A stretch of 64,000 bases of DNA from positions 625,245-689,244 of the forward strand of contig SJOL01008913.1 of the NCBI GenBank assembly GCA_004794785.1. Reading direction: 5' to 3'. The notes under the pieces are model-generated. The model did no database searches and was not told where the DNA came from. It worked only from the letters and a program-made list of their open reading frames with translations. Position 1 is the stretch's first letter, and the number at the start of each line of letters is the position of its first letter. Below are positions 34,880 through 48,034 of the stretch, piece after piece. The stretch comes from Opisthorchis felineus. Taxonomy: Eukaryota > Platyhelminthes > Trematoda > Opisthorchiida > Opisthorchiidae. A program made the translations under genes and the position numbers.

Positions 34880-37015
34880 TCCTGCAGGGTTTATCCATCA
34901 CTTTTGTACCGAATTGGAAAGACGGGACCATTAACTTGAAGTAGTGCGGTGAAATGTACCAGGTCTAGAGCCATCTAAAATACTTAGGACTAAAATGCTG
35001 GAAATTAGGTGCCTTTTTGCAAAGCTCTCCCATTTTTTGTGAGATTACTCATTTTAAGTGGGAACGGAAACAACCTTTTCGTTACTTATCCAACCCAAAG
35101 TTTATCGGTTTTGGCAGATATCTTACAATCAACCGGGCTGACATTGAGCGCTACCAGTTTGGGCTCACACTGTTTACGTGACTTCCATATTTCGTTTGGG
35201 TAAAACATACGAGTCGGTAGTAAATGCGCCCCAGAAATATTGCTATGCTTTGGCTTGACCTGGAGGTGACCGTGTCTGTGGCATTGACTGTAGAGGGCAG
35301 TATTATGGACTGATTTATCCCTAAGTCAATGAGTTTGAGTCAGGAGTAAAATGCGAGCTTCCCGGCGGCTTCACTCTACTATCCTGTCCGCACCCGAACT
35401 GCCGGGTGATATCTCTCTTTTGCTACGGTTTTCATGGTGACCATTCACGAAAGTTCCGTCGTAGCTGAATAATTAGTCTTTGAACAGATTTGACAGTAGA
35501 TGCGTACGTACAGGATGACTATCAGATGACTTCCAGACTACGAATAAAACTTCTGTGCGACCACTTTCACCAGTGTTCAAACTCTGTGAGAGAACAACCA
35601 ACGAACATGTGTAGTGCCACCGACTGATGGTGCAATCCAGTCGCACCGGATATCCTAGCTTCCATGAAATACGACCAATTTTCTATGTCAACCGCCATTT
35701 TCAAATTCGTAATGAAGCGGGGTGGGGCGGGGTTATATCAGTCCATCTGTCTGTTTTCCACCTAATCCAGTACACGAACGAAGCCTAGATCCATAATGGA
35801 GTCATGAAACTAAGGCCGCCTGGAGGGGGATGTGTTTTTCATCTTTTCATTCATAATTACACTTGTCGCCCAACTGGGACAGCTTTGATGCAGAGTGAAA
35901 ATGTGCTCTTCGTTGCGGGAGACAAAAAATGAAGTCCTCCAAGTAGCACAACAAAAAACAAAATGGGATAGAAGGCTGATCGCGGGATGCAATGAAAGAG
36001 ACTGCACTTTTGGTGTGATTCCTGAATCGGTCTTCTTTGACGCTCTTGGTGTTTAGCTGGTGGTGTTGCAAGATATAGGCACTGGCCATTTCTGTCCCTC
36101 CTGATTAGTTAAGTGAATGTTTGAGGTGCGTGCAGCGACTAAATCATGTGATCAACTCATTCTGCCGGGTCCCAACTTCCACGACTCGAATTCGCAAGTT
36201 ATCATTGGTCTTCTTGCAGGATTTCACGTAAGATGCATTACTCACTATTGATTCCCAGGAGCGTACAATTCACCTCCATGTGTACATAAATGGTAACTAT
36301 CACACCTCTGTAGTGGACGCCATCGGAAGTGACAATATCTCATGGATGATGGTGCTTTATCATTGGATGAATGGCCAATATCAACCATTGCACACGCTTT
36401 CTGCACCGTCTTGACAAAGTTTCCAGATATATGCGGGTTTGTTTCCTACGTATTGGTAGGAAATTTTATCTCAACTGGTGTGCTTACCTTTATATGCCCC
36501 AAAATCTGAACATTATTCAGTGTGGTGAACCCGAATAAGGGTCAACAATCCTTGAACTTTGGGTTACAGGCTTACAGATTTTTACAGGATTACTACAGGA
36601 CAAAACTAATCAGCACGGATACGTATTCTAGTGTGACAATAATTACAGTGACTCATTTGGAACTCAGTGAATATCGAGTCAACTCTGTCCGATGTTCCAA
36701 ATTCACTGCCTTCCACCCTATTCATCATCATGTTCATCACGGACAGAGAGATCAGTGTCGACACGGATGCTTCAAATTCGTAATCTGACTGAGTTTGAGA
36801 TATGCAGGTCTTTGGAGTATCTCGTTCCTCAGCATGACTCACCTCGGCAAGAAGCAATCGTACGCCAACTTGCTAGTTCAGTCAAAAAGCAGAGTTACTT
36901 AGGCAACCTTCTTTAGTGGATTCACGTTCTCTTGCACTTAGCTTATATGTTCTCTTTAACTTTTGACCTCTACCAAACTACTGATTGCCTGGCTACGTGA
37001 TTAACAAAGGATACT
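34880..37015. other. Presumed intron or flanking sequence, no exon recognised
   Basis: If the donor at 34874 is used, this is intron. No frame with the expected C-terminal MPPED motif was found here or elsewhere in the window. Overlapping short frames (88 aa at 36522, 83 aa at 36606) are unassigned. Confidence 0.4.
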
Positions 37016-37019
37016 TCTA

Positions 37020-37255
37020 TATCTTCAATGTCGTTCCAGATGAAGTACGAGGTGGCCATTGTGCAACACACTCGCTTAAAGATTATAATGAAAGAGTGTT
37101 TTGGTTGGGATTCATTTGAATCTCCCAATAACACCATCTTAATTTGCGCACACTTCGGCGTCCAAATAGAAAATCAGACCAATGAAAAATCGGGGACTAC
37201 GCCTACCTGATGAACACCATGAAGGGCGAAACAGGTAGTTGGTTGTCGGAGAGTG
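37020..37255 (-). repeat. Family R1, reversed copy
   Basis: Collinear reversed R1 blocks: caacacactcgcttaaagat, tgggattcatttgaatctcc, gcgtccaaatagaaaatc, ggactacgcctacctgatga, gaagggcgaaacaggtagt, ggttgtcggag. It is diverged but nearly full length. Confidence 0.65.
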
Positions 37256-37606
37256 AGTGAGTGATGTCCCGTAAGGAAAACGAAAGGATAATCGTCCTAG
37301 CTGCCTTTTTTACTTGAAGAACCATAACTTTGCCTCGCAGTTACTTGCATGCCAACCGAGAATGAACGGGCAATACCAGTATGCAATAAGCCGCAGGAAC
37401 AAAGTGCTTGTTCTGATGGGCGTCCAAAGTGCAAATCTGGCGAGTTTTTAGTCTATTCTGACTGCGATTTGAGCAAATCATGCCTAGTAGGTGGCTTATC
37501 TGATTGTTCATCCCTACAATGTCAAAGTTAAGTAAAAGTTTTAAAAGATCACCGAAAAGTGGTCTCTTCAGATTACAACCACTGGAAAGAGGTTAGAATC
37601 AGCACG

Positions 37607-37790
37607 AGCTCAAGATAGCTCAACACCACGGACTTACTGGCCGGAAGGTCCGTGGTTCGAACCCAACCCAGGAATCTCGACTGCTCCTGTTCGGACTTGG
37701 GCAACCCGACAGTATCTCAGCCCTCGTGCTTACTTCGGATGACATGGCAGCTAGACACCGAAAAGATGTTACAGCTGAACGATTATTGCT
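37607..37790 (+). repeat. tRNA-derived SINE, family B, copy 1
   Basis: The head has cttactggccggaaggtcc and B box tggttcgaaccc (~37652). The body is ggacttgggcaacccgacag, cagccctcgtgcttacttcg, gatgacatggcagctagaca, ending gttacagctgaacgat. The A box is degenerate (agatagctcaac). Four other copies occur in the window. Confidence 0.85.
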
Positions 37791-40700
37791 CTAGGATCAG
37801 TATACGTCAGGCTTTAATGTTGTATACATGGACGCAAAACCACAGACATCATAGACTATAATAGCCTCTCGAAAGTGAAAAGCTCTTCAACTGATACCAA
37901 ATCGTCCCCGTTGAAAACCAATGCTCATTTCCTTTGCGACTTCGGTACACCCGCAGTTTGTGTACAGTCATCATCAAGTATGAATTACGATGATTTTCAA
38001 ACAGAAGTCACATCAACTACAGTTTACTGAGAATCCCCTAAAAGGGCCACCCTATGGGAGCCGAAAGGCCTTTCACCTCGGTGTCTTCTGTTCAGGTGAA
38101 CACAACAATTTGATGGAACCTTCCTTTATTGAGTGAATGCAGAAAATTCATCAGGTTTCTCAGTTATTTCTGTGAGTTTCCCTCGAGCTCAGTACATTCT
38201 GATGTCAACTGGTGACTCTAATATTTTGTTACCTAAAGAGCACGCTAGGGAGAAGATATTGGTTACTTCACTGTTGTGGTAAAACGAAGCGCCAGACTTG
38301 TTAGTCTTGGAAGGTAATAGGTTTATCCGTCCAGCCACGACGGGCCCCCAGTACCTATTGGTTTTTTGCGTCCTTCTATATATATATANTATATATATAT
38401 ATGATTCAAAGAAAGCGACGCAATAGTTGTACGTCGTTTATTTGCTTACTGGCCGCCTTGCCACAGCTCGTCGTTAACTGTCTAGTGCATTCAGTCATGG
38501 AGACACTTGCTTTGGGTGGGCATACTCGAGTTGTCACAAAAGAGCTGAGCCCGGACGACGTTTCAGTAAATGTACGGTCGCGCAAGGTTCATTCCACTCG
38601 TTTGATTGACACCGGGTGACTCCCACGAGCGTAATATAGAATGTAGCACCTGATCATCACCATCAGTCTCTTCTCAAGCGGGGCATCCCTAACGTTTAGA
38701 GGTTAGAGCCTACTAGAGTTTCGAACGTAAATCAGAGAAGTGCCAGGACAAGGAATTGCATTGGCATATTGGGCCATTTTGGAACAGCAGGTTTGGAGAT
38801 GAGGCTATTTTGTCAAGAATATTCCATCACGTGGGGCTTTCGGATTAATTGTTGCGGGTGGGTTTTGGTAACATTTTTGCACTCACATCGGCACACCAAA
38901 TCAAACGTGTCACATATTGAAGAACTCTGCCAGTGAGGTAACCTCAAGTCATCGGGACACGTCATGATCTACTCAGATGCGCCTTACTCCTAACCTAACC
39001 GTAGTCTGAAATGACAAGTCTTTGATAGGAACACAAAGTCAAACACTCGCACTTGGAGCAACTCTTCCGCAACTGATGCTTATGTATTTGGAAGCCGTAC
39101 TGTATAGTTTCTTTTTCCCTTAGACAAGTGCACTTCCGAGTCATATTCACACGACCTCGAATCTTCGGTTTTCGTGACAAACACGACGTTTCACTCTCGT
39201 CCTTACCTAGTGGATGTTCAGTCTTTTAACTTTGTGCATGTAACGGTGAGGGCAAACTCTGTTCGTCAACCCGTTCAGCGACGTCATTAACTTCGTTACC
39301 AGATACCTATGAAAAGTGGTGAATCAAATCCAGTCATAGAGATGTAAATTCCCGTCATAGTTGTAAGCCTGTCAGTCGAATCTCACGTGCAACCGGTGAC
39401 CTGGTAACTAGTCGAAACCTCCAAGTGGGAACATCATTGAGGTGCTCCAGTGTGTAAGTTGCGTTTGGATGGCTGCCGCGCCTTAACCTACACACTATAC
39501 TTATTTTCTCTTTGTTCGGACGCCCAGTGTCAGATGCTTTAATGGACAATTGGTGAGGTGGCGTATGTTCATTACTAAGGACCATAATCTGTATTGGTTT
39601 AAGTACTTGTGAGTCATTTGAGCACCGATTGTATACTGTTTTGAACAAAGGACTTGGTTCGACACGCCATCTTCTGCACGGCACTCGCAGGTGAAAATGT
39701 AAGCTAAACAAAGAGGCAAAGATTGTTGAGAGTGATTCAGAATCTTGACAGAACACTTCAGGTGATATGATGTAGAATCAGACATCATGTTTATCACCAT
39801 ATACAGTACCCCTAATGTTGACATCCGTTTGACTGTATCTTCTGTCAGTCAGCAGCATCCACTCGCCTGGTGTATCAGGTTCTGTACTGTTGAAGTAGAA
39901 CACGAAAAACGAAAATACACTGTTCTGGCGTCTGCTGACAGCACGGAAGGCTAATCTAGAGAGATAGGATCCCACCGACGTAGCCATTAAGACTATGTAG
40001 CTAAAGGTTAACTGAACGCTTCATGCTTAGCGTTTTACCATACTGGCGCGAATGCACGTGTTGACCATTTTGCCAACACCACAAGCTCAAAATAAAATTG
40101 AGCGGCAAACTCTGATTTCGCAAACTTGCTACTGTTGGTGAGAATAGTTCTGGCGCATCATTAGAGAGAGAACTAACAACAACTTGCCACCCCCCCCCCC
40201 AGTAAGGAGGTTGGTAGGTGAAAGGTCATCGACCAATGTCTATTGCGTGGAACTGCTTTCCTGATATTTTAGTCGAACATAATTTGGTCCAGAAGCACTT
40301 TATTTGCAGAGCAGGTAGTCACTATTGGAATGATCACTACTAGAAAACTCGAGTTTACTCACCTTCCGACTCTGTGTAGAGTCAGTAATAGAGAACGGAA
40401 GGACTCTCATGTTGCTTCATCGATTTTTGGTTTTCCTTCTTGCATCATACCCCGGATGTGTTTGACTCGGAGGCAGACTCGTTTGCTTGATATGCTCCTT
40501 AGCTAGGGTTTCAAAATGCGATTTTCTCTAAACTAACGCCTGTGGGGATTTCCCCCGTTGGTACCAGACGGATCACCGGATACCACAACATGGACGTGTC
40601 ATTCTGCTCCATACTTCAAGTGAACCATGTTTTTTTAACAGAGGATTAGGTGCTGACGATTCTTTTCTCTTACTGCGTCAGATCTTTGTGCTGTAAAACC

Positions 40701-43700
40701 GAGATAGAAATTTGATCACTGGTTCGTTTGAGTAGTACAAGTACCAGTAAGCACTTGCTTAGTAGATCTTTTTATTCTCTCTAACCATTGACCAAGGTGC
40801 TCTTGTCATAACGGTTGCTTCATTGGTCACTCGTTGGGTGCTCACAATTAGGGGATTAACTGCCACTCACTCTTTGTTGAGTATTTTTTGTGAACAGATG
40901 GTTTACCAAAATACTGTGCCAAGTGAGTTGGAATAGGTCATCCAAAGCATACTGTAGATGGACCAACAGTGAACGACTCACCTCAACTAGTTGTTAGTGA
41001 TCATAAAATTTTAGTGTCGCTTAGTAACTAACACCCCATCCATCAAGAAGAGTGTTGCACCGGAACAGCATTGACAGACGGAAGTCATGTATCCAACACT
41101 TAATGTGTTGCCGGATAAAGAATTGAAAGCGCTTGAGATGCTGCTGCATAATTGTTCGTGGTGTACTGTCTAAGTTTACTGGTGACTAAACATAACCAGT
41201 CATCGAAATCTGTTGGACCAATCACCGGTCATGTTCATGGGTAATAGTAAAGATGTCGCCTGACGTGGTCCAGTAACAGACCACTGTACAGAGTTCACCC
41301 ACCTTTGAACATGTGACTAATGCAGTCGTCTGTCTGTTGTGAAAGCGAAAGACCCTACTCAGAAGGTACATACAACCTTCCGTTCCAAGCTACCTTGCTT
41401 CCCCGTCCTGGTTTCGACTTTGTGCGCCACACAAAAGAACGTACAGTCGGAAACATTGCGTTCCGATGGTTGCGGGTACCAAGCGCAACCGAACTACAAC
41501 AGGATACATAGGTGGCGGTCGGTTTCTGTTTTCACTCTTCGTGCATGCACCCATCTTGCCACAACAATTCATCGGCTGCCACGTTTCTCTGCCAGTGACG
41601 TTGTTTTCCTGTGATGGGCATTTTACCGGGTACCCTCACACAGGCGGAAGTGTGATGTGTTGTGCGCGTCAGCCTCCCCTACGCGTACGCCCTATCTGGG
41701 GAGAACTAATGACCATGGCGTGAGTCACGAATACCAGTTGGACTAGTACGAGAAATAACGCCGGTCAATGCTATACACCATTATCTATCGTCATGCTTTG
41801 GTTGTTTTGCTCCTCCTCCTCTGTGTTGTCGTTGTTTATTTTTTTTGTTTGTTGCTGTTGTTGTTTCAATTCAAAAAGCCATGATTTTGGACACTTCCTA
41901 CCCACCATAGCGAATAGGTGTTTGTTGGTAGCAGTTGACGATTTCAGTGTGCATTTTCCTTCGCTCACGCATACGTATACGCTTTACTGGCATGGTGAGG
42001 AAACATGCATGTGGTGTGAGCACGTGTTTCAAGCTCGTTGTTGACCAACATTGAGCGAAAACTCTACTGCGGGGGGAGAATCAGATGCACAGCATTGTCA
42101 GGCATTTCCCTTGCTTGCTCATCCAAATCCCTTGTCAACTGACTAGGTTAGTAAAGCGATTGAGAGTGGTCCTCTCTCTCTCTCTTGTTCACCCCTGTTC
42201 CACACAAAAAACAACTTTCTTAATTGATCTAATTAGAGACAGTCCGCCACCGAACTCGAATTTCCATGCTTAATGACCAAGGATGGCGTTGGAGCGGCTT
42301 GACCATAGAATTGATTCGCAAGCTCCTGTTTTTCAAATGCATTCGATTTACCGAAATTAAGACAGCATGTCACTCTCTTCATCTTGAATCAACTCACCGA
42401 GATTAGCGGGACTATTTCAACTTGAAGCGCCTCATTGCACTCAGGAAAATTTTCAGCAAGTTGACTGGCAGATTGGAATAAGCGAAGGAGTCATATATTT
42501 TCTCGCGGTTTTCTATTTCAATAACATGTTCATCTATTATTGTTTAGGTTGCTCATGATCTCTGCATTCATATTGTATACACAAAACATAGAAAGGGCTT
42601 TGGCCCCCTAGAAAAAGTGCAGTAGAAGCATCAGAAATATCAGTGTCAAACCTGAGCTTCACTACTGCACAGTCACAGGTAGTTTTAAAATATCGTTATG
42701 TTTTGCCGCTGTTTTGTCGCATCGTCACCACCCCACCCGAGGGGCACACCAGAACTGAGATACAGTCAAGCTGATTAGGTCCAGATACCGGAAATCACAT
42801 CAAAATGTCTTAACCACCCTACAAATAAGCGGGATAGAAACAGGCCTCAGTATGGTTGCCGTGTTCGGTCCTAGCTGGCAACATCTTCAGCTTTGTGCAT
42901 GAGGCACTATGCGGATGCGCCTGACCCACGTGAATTATTCGCCGCTGCGTCGAATACCGGTTAACTCCCCCTGTCTGCACCACGCTGAAGGCAATCTAGT
43001 AAGCACACTCCTGCACAGACGGTGGCTGAGTGTGCCTGACACGTGGTTATCAGAAATCAACCCAAGTTGTCAAAATGCAGCAACCATTTGGCTCGTAGCC
43101 GTGATGAAAGCCGAGGGAAGCACCAAGACAAAACTAATCGAAAAGTTAGAAACGGATATGAGCCACGGTGCTGTTCTTCAAGGAGGTCCCAAGGAGAGGG
43201 CGAAATGAATCGGTTGTAAATATTTTTTTGTGCGCCCAGCTGTGCTATTTTGGGTGAGCCCGTGAATCCGGTGTAAACTGGAAGGAATGAGATCAGCGGG
43301 CAAATTCTTAGGAGTCTGTCGCCAGCGATCAGCCGGCCTAAATCTGATGGCGTTAAAGTGAGCACTATTATTGCGTTAAAAATGACGTACTGGTGTCATC
43401 CGTCGATTTTTTGCGCACTCTCCCCGAACAGTATTATCCGATCATATGTTCCGGGGCTGCCTAGGACGAACCATTTCAGTTGTCATGTATAGGCAGACAG
43501 TTCACCAGGGGCACATTTCCATCTGTTTGGGACCGGAACAAAATTAATTCAACGATTGGCACGGGAGCGCTGATGTCTCACAAGTCCGGTTTTGTCGTTT
43601 TGGATGCGTCCACAGTTTGCGCAACTCTACAAGTCATTAATGGCACGCTTGATGCGAATCCCTGTGAATGGGTTGTTTCTGTTCGAGAATTGAAGCGCTT

Positions 43701-43840
43701 TCTCGAAATGTGCCACAGCTGCATGTATGGCCCCTCGCCGGACGCCGCTGTTTAGCGCCACATATTACCATAATTTAAATCACTGTAAACTTTCTTAAAC
43801 TCATTAACAGTCTGTCTCTATGTAGTGGTTTCGGTCTTCC
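37791..43840. other. No gene recognised
   Basis: About 6 kb of short overlapping frames (133 aa at 39355, -; 107 aa at 39501, -; 99 aa at 42909, +; 91 aa at 43480, +), none recognised. Simple sequence: TA repeat at 38377-38402, an 11-base C run at 40190-40200, a TTG/GTT-rich stretch near 41822-41868, and a short CT run at ~42172-42185. A large intron of the MPPED-like gene is one possible reading. Confidence 0.35.
38377..38402. repeat. (TA)n microsatellite with one N
   Basis: About 13 TA units with a single undetermined base at 38389, probably a collapsed or uncertain repeat length. Confidence 0.95.
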
Positions 43841-43845
43841 TGGAT

Positions 43846-44857
43846 AGTGCAGATCATTCTTTCATTCCAGTGCATCAGTTGTTTGGAAGTTCGATTCCAT
43901 GGCATGGTTGTGGATCAAGCTGCTGCTGATTCCGTATACTTTTGCATTCTGGAGAATGTGCGTATTTGGAATCCAGTCCGACCAATGTGTACACACAACC
44001 CTTCGCAGACATTGCGGATCGAGAATTCAGATATGAAGCCAGTTTAGCGTCCACGTCTCGCTTTCGTACAAAAGTGTACGCATGTCGACAGCCCGGTAGA
44101 CCGCGAATTTTGGGTCTAGTTCTTCAATGGTCAGTAGTTAGAATGCTGCTGAGGCAGCAGGAGTCTGAGCATTACGCTATTCCACCGCCAAGTTTTGATG
44201 CTCCCTGAAATAGGTTGGTGGAAAGCGTTTTAGAAGTATTTATATTTAAACAACAACAGAATGCACCAGACTCGAAGGGTGCTGTTAGACGTTGTGATTC
44301 CATCAGTAGAACACAATCGACAAAAAAGCAACATACGGACCGTTGAGTCACTCAGCATTTGTTTTGGCTGAGAGCGTTTTGAATCAAACAGGCAACCATT
44401 CAGACGATGCCGAATTGCTACACCATTTTTTGAATTGGGAGACACTCCGTGGTCATGGCGGTTAGATACAAGCTGAATGAAGCCGGAGCCATAACACAGC
44501 TTTGTTTCACCCCCCCTCCCGTGTCAAAGGTGAAAGTTCCAAAAACCCAAACATTAGCCTTCATCCAAGAGCGACAGAACTTGACAAGATTGACAAGATT
44601 GTTAAGGCAGCCCACGTCCCGCAATGTTTTTCTGTTCACCAAATCAAAAGCCTTTGTGAAGTCAACGAATAAGACATGTAGCGGTTGGTTGCGTACACGA
44701 TATTTCGCTCGTATTAACCCGATTGAGGAAATTGAATCAGTGTTACTCCGTCTGCTCCGGACTCTACACTGTTCCCACGGAGCAGTTTCACCCCCTAATA
44801 TGCGCGTTCATCCGATTCGCCTCAATACAGGCCAGAATTTTGCCATCACTGCAAAGT
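43846..44857 (-). pseudogene. LINE reverse transcriptase relic (RT core and 3' part)
   Basis: Minus-strand order. KILACIEANRMNAHI at the high-coordinate end corresponds to the 'KIL...L..R....L' block. After a frameshift, ETAPWEQCRVRSRRSNTDSI corresponds to 'PE.QCGFR..R...D'. Motif A, FVDFTKAFD, is at 44643-44669. Motif B, GVKQSCVMAP, is at 44484-44513. Beyond it, GVAIRHRLNGCLFD is followed by TVRMLLFCRLCS, where intact elements have LLFADDCA, so the catalytic Asp pair is gone. The 3' part keeps LLYESETWT (~44050-44077), LRRVV, and WIPNTHIL, typical of the C-terminal '..LLYG.E.W......L..FH...LR.I....W.D.I.N...L' segment. Several stops and frameshifts. I read it as an RTE-like or related non-LTR element; the clade is uncertain. 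Confidence 0.8.
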
Positions 44858-45040
44858 AGGGGCGAGATGGCTTAATGGTTAGAGCGCGAATTTACTGACC
44901 GGAAGGTTCGTGGTTCGAACCTGACCTCTGGACTTCCCCTGCCTAGGCTTGGGCAATCTGGCAGTATCCCAGCCCTCGTGCTTCCTTGGGGTGGCATGGC
45001 AGCTAGGCACCGAAAGGGTGTTACAGCTGGACGATTTATT
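44858..45040 (+). repeat. tRNA-derived SINE, family B, copy 2 (best preserved)
   Basis: A nearly intact tRNA-like head, gggcgagatggcttaatgg with A box at ~44868-44879 and B box ggttcgaacc at 44912-44921, is followed by the family body (ggcttgggcaatctggcagt, ccagccctcgtgcttccttg, gtgttacagctggacga). It abuts the 5' edge of the LINE RT relic and lies between it and the LINE endonuclease relic, so it appears to have inserted into that LINE. Confidence 0.9.
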
Positions 45041-45735
45041 TTTGTTTAGTTACTGTTTGTAGTTCTTCCATCGTTGGGGATCCTTAATAGGCATCTTTTC
45101 TGCACGTTGCGTATCTAGTTCACTTGATCCCAGTCGCTTTCCGACGAGTGTTTGAACAGTGTGAAGAACTGAGTCTTCCACTCAGCCAATATATGTTGAG
45201 TTTTTGTAAGCTTTCAACAGCTCCAGATGACTTGAGAAAAATGCAGACATTGGGTTCGGAGAACATGGACTTTCTTCAGTGAACCAAGGAGCTCGTTAAG
45301 AAAGCGATGACCAGCGTACGACTATATCTCATCTATTCATTCTTCAGTTCACGCTTGTTCCGTGACCTTTCTTCTTGCTGTTTGAAATTCATGGGTGAAA
45401 GAGCCTAATGGGTGCTTCAGCGTCCTACTGAAAGCCACATTCTTCTCTCCACCCATGAACAACGGCACAGTGTCAAGCTGATGCTTTCGTGCTGATTTCT
45501 CCATCCCAGTTATCTCCAGTACAGCTTCACGCCTGCGTGTTCTCAATACGGCTCATTGTTCATCTATTAATCCCCTCTACGGTTGGTTCCGACAGTCCCT
45601 TGGATATCTCCTAAAGCTGTGACACGCTTACCGGGTTTTCCAATTTTTCGACACCCGGTTCCGTAGATCGTTACTTTGTTCCACGACGGTGTAGTTTTCT
45701 CTCGGGGTGACGTTTGCCTTTGTTCGTACTAAATA
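45041..45735 (-). other. Probable interior of the decayed LINE
   Basis: Lies between recognisable endonuclease and RT parts of the same minus-strand LINE. Only vague similarity remains in scattered frames, so this part is assigned by position. Confidence 0.35.
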
Positions 45736-46275
45736 ATGGTGCGTTTTGCATTCAGCACCACACACAGTCGTGTTAAGGAGTGTCTTTCTGACGCCTCTTT
45801 ATCAGGCAGTAAAATAGGCAATAAGGTGACTGTGCCCACTCCTCCCGTAAGTCGATGTGGCTATCAAGGTTCTTCCGGAATTAAGCCAAGTTTTGCCAAT
45901 GACCAACCCCATATCTGTACTCACTCAACAGACGTTGACCGTCATCATTCATTAAGCCAATTACAGTTGGTTCCGATATTCACTCCCGAGTTTCTGAATC
46001 TCGACCAAGTCGATAACCGAGATAGCCCATTAAGAAAAGCTGGTTTCTGGCGAGTTGTGATTGAATGGCGTTAGATAAATGAGTGTGAAACTCGCTCTTT
46101 TCCTCTTCAGAATGGGATACTGTGAGTGAATAGACGCCCACAAACGTATCCAAATGCCCTCTCGGGAGGTGAATGCGAGTTAACATCATTTTTGGATTGA
46201 TCCGTTTTGGTTCACTGAAGACCCTTGAAAGTGAGCTCCTGAATACTGCAAATCTAACTCCGTGTTCCTGTTGAC
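45736..46275 (-). pseudogene. LINE apurinic-type endonuclease relic
   Basis: Minus-strand reading. GVRFAVFRSSLSRVFSEPKR, then LTRIHLPRGHLDTFVGVYSL, then IQSQLARNQLFLMGYLGYRLGRDS and MNDDGQRLLSEY. These fit the endonuclease of non-LTR retrotransposons: 'GVGFA......', 'R......FVS.YAPT', '...IP..D.L.LLGDFNARVG.D' and '...NDNG..LL.FC'. The key GDFNAR motif reads GYLGYR, so the catalytic Asp and Asn are lost. It is oriented like the RT relic at 43846-44857 and is probably the 5' part of the same copy. Confidence 0.65.
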
Positions 46276-48030
46276 TTTTCCTTGAGACTGATATCCAGCT
46301 TCAAAATTTCCTCGGGTTTGCCAGTTTTGTGTCGTTCAACGTTAACGTCGACACTATACTGGTCGCGTCCTCTGACAACGAATATGGTCCACTGTTCCGG
46401 TCAGAATTCTGATTTTCCAGTTTCCGTAAACCACTTGCCTTCGCTTTTAATCGCAGCTCTGAGGATCGGTTCGTTTTCACCTGTCAGATCTGCGAATCTT
46501 ATGTAATTGGATGCAATTCACCCAGAATCTTCAACTTCATGAATTGCCTAGCAATTTAGAGAGCGGTAGAATTTTCTTGAAGGGATTTTTTTGAAGCTAA
46601 CGACCCAAAGGTCCGTGAAGCACTTGCCTAACCCATAGACGCAGAGACTAAAGAAGGAGTGTCTCAGTTTCAATGCTGATGCGCACATCAGGTGCGTTCT
46701 GAGCCGCGCCGGGCTCTTGGCTTTTAGAAGATGTTCGACTGTATTAGTTAACACGCCGGCGGTGATGGTCGACCGCTGGGTGATCTTAAGGCTGACCTTT
46801 TCTAACCCACCCTTCCTCCGGGGAAGGCAGCATCCTGCCTCCACAAATATGGAAATGCTGGTCGCCTGAATAAACCACTTTGCTGTCCTTGCGCTCTGAC
46901 CAGGATGGACAGTACGACTTCACATCCAGACTGCCTCATCATACGATTATCATGAGGGCTCACCACCCTCTGTCTGTCCGCTCTGACAAGGTTCAGGCAG
47001 AATAAAGGAATATCTTAGTCAGCACAGGATCGTCGCAGCGCACAAACACGACCACTGCGGCAAGTAGCAGCTTTAGGTCGGCACATGATGTATGGTCGAT
47101 TATATATTATATTGTTATCTCTAGTCACTTTTGAGATATTACACTCACACAATGGGAGAGTAAAATAGGATGCTACTGAAAACATTGATGACAAACTTGT
47201 CCGCTGAATCTCATTTATTGAGGCGGGTGCTCTGTATTGATTGCGTCCAGCAGTCAGATGTGCCACGCTGAGTTACGCGCAAAAGCCCAAAAGTTCGGAC
47301 TGCTCGGGGTGATGTTTATCAACGAATGCGGTACTATGAACAGTAAAATGATAAAACGGTACAACCCTCAGATCGCGACGTAATATCGGCTTCTGTACAC
47401 CGGGTTAGTTAACGCTGCTTCCGAATGGAATCCCATAGTTCACATGGAATGAAGACGAGAGGCACAAAATGACGAAGTCCACGTAGTTGTGTTGAATTAG
47501 GCGCGCATTGTCAAGGTGAGAAAGTGGCTCATTGGTTGGTGAAGTCAGACGGCTTTTAACTTTCAGGTCAGAAACAAAGAGGGGGAATGTAGACACAGAA
47601 CGGAATCGGCAAATGACAAGAATAAAAGGAAAAGATCCATTCTACTACTTTTTCCGTGGTCCTAAGATCAGCATCCTTCCACTTGTCACATGCTGTTTCA
47701 TTTTCTTTAGGCTGTCTGACTGATCATCCCCAATTTGTTCATCATGCAAAGAACAATAGCGTAGGTGGTGAAGCAGTGTCAGTGTTTGGTCAGTTTTTCG
47801 GACCCTTGTATTCAAAATCAAACCAACAAAAAGAGGAATAATTTCTCTATCTCATCGTGCCGATGAAACGCACAGTCAGCGTTAGAACCAGTTGGACCTA
47901 GCCTAAGTTCGCGTTTCCATCATTCTCTCTCGAACAGCCCTCGTCCTGTCGCGACACGATTGTTCCGGTGGGTCCATACCAAAGGAAGAGAAGCTCTGGA
48001 ACCAAGTTTCGTTCTTATTAGAACTTACAG
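46276..48030. other. No gene recognised; one protein-like broken frame
   Basis: A minus frame from ~46506 to ~46265 with a single TGA at 46401-46403 looks protein-like (RFADLTGENEPI, then EQWTIFVVRGRDQY, then KPEEILKLDISLKEKS) but I cannot assign it. A 98-aa minus frame (46548-46844) is also unassigned. The remainder shows nothing. Confidence 0.25.
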
Positions 48031-48034
48031 CATT

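Noticed and set aside
44449..44859. 136-aa plus-strand ORF
   Set aside because: Antisense shadow of the LINE RT relic.
44858..44930. Functional tRNA gene
   Set aside because: A and B boxes are present but the sequence is one of five dispersed copies with a shared non-tRNA body, so it is a SINE.
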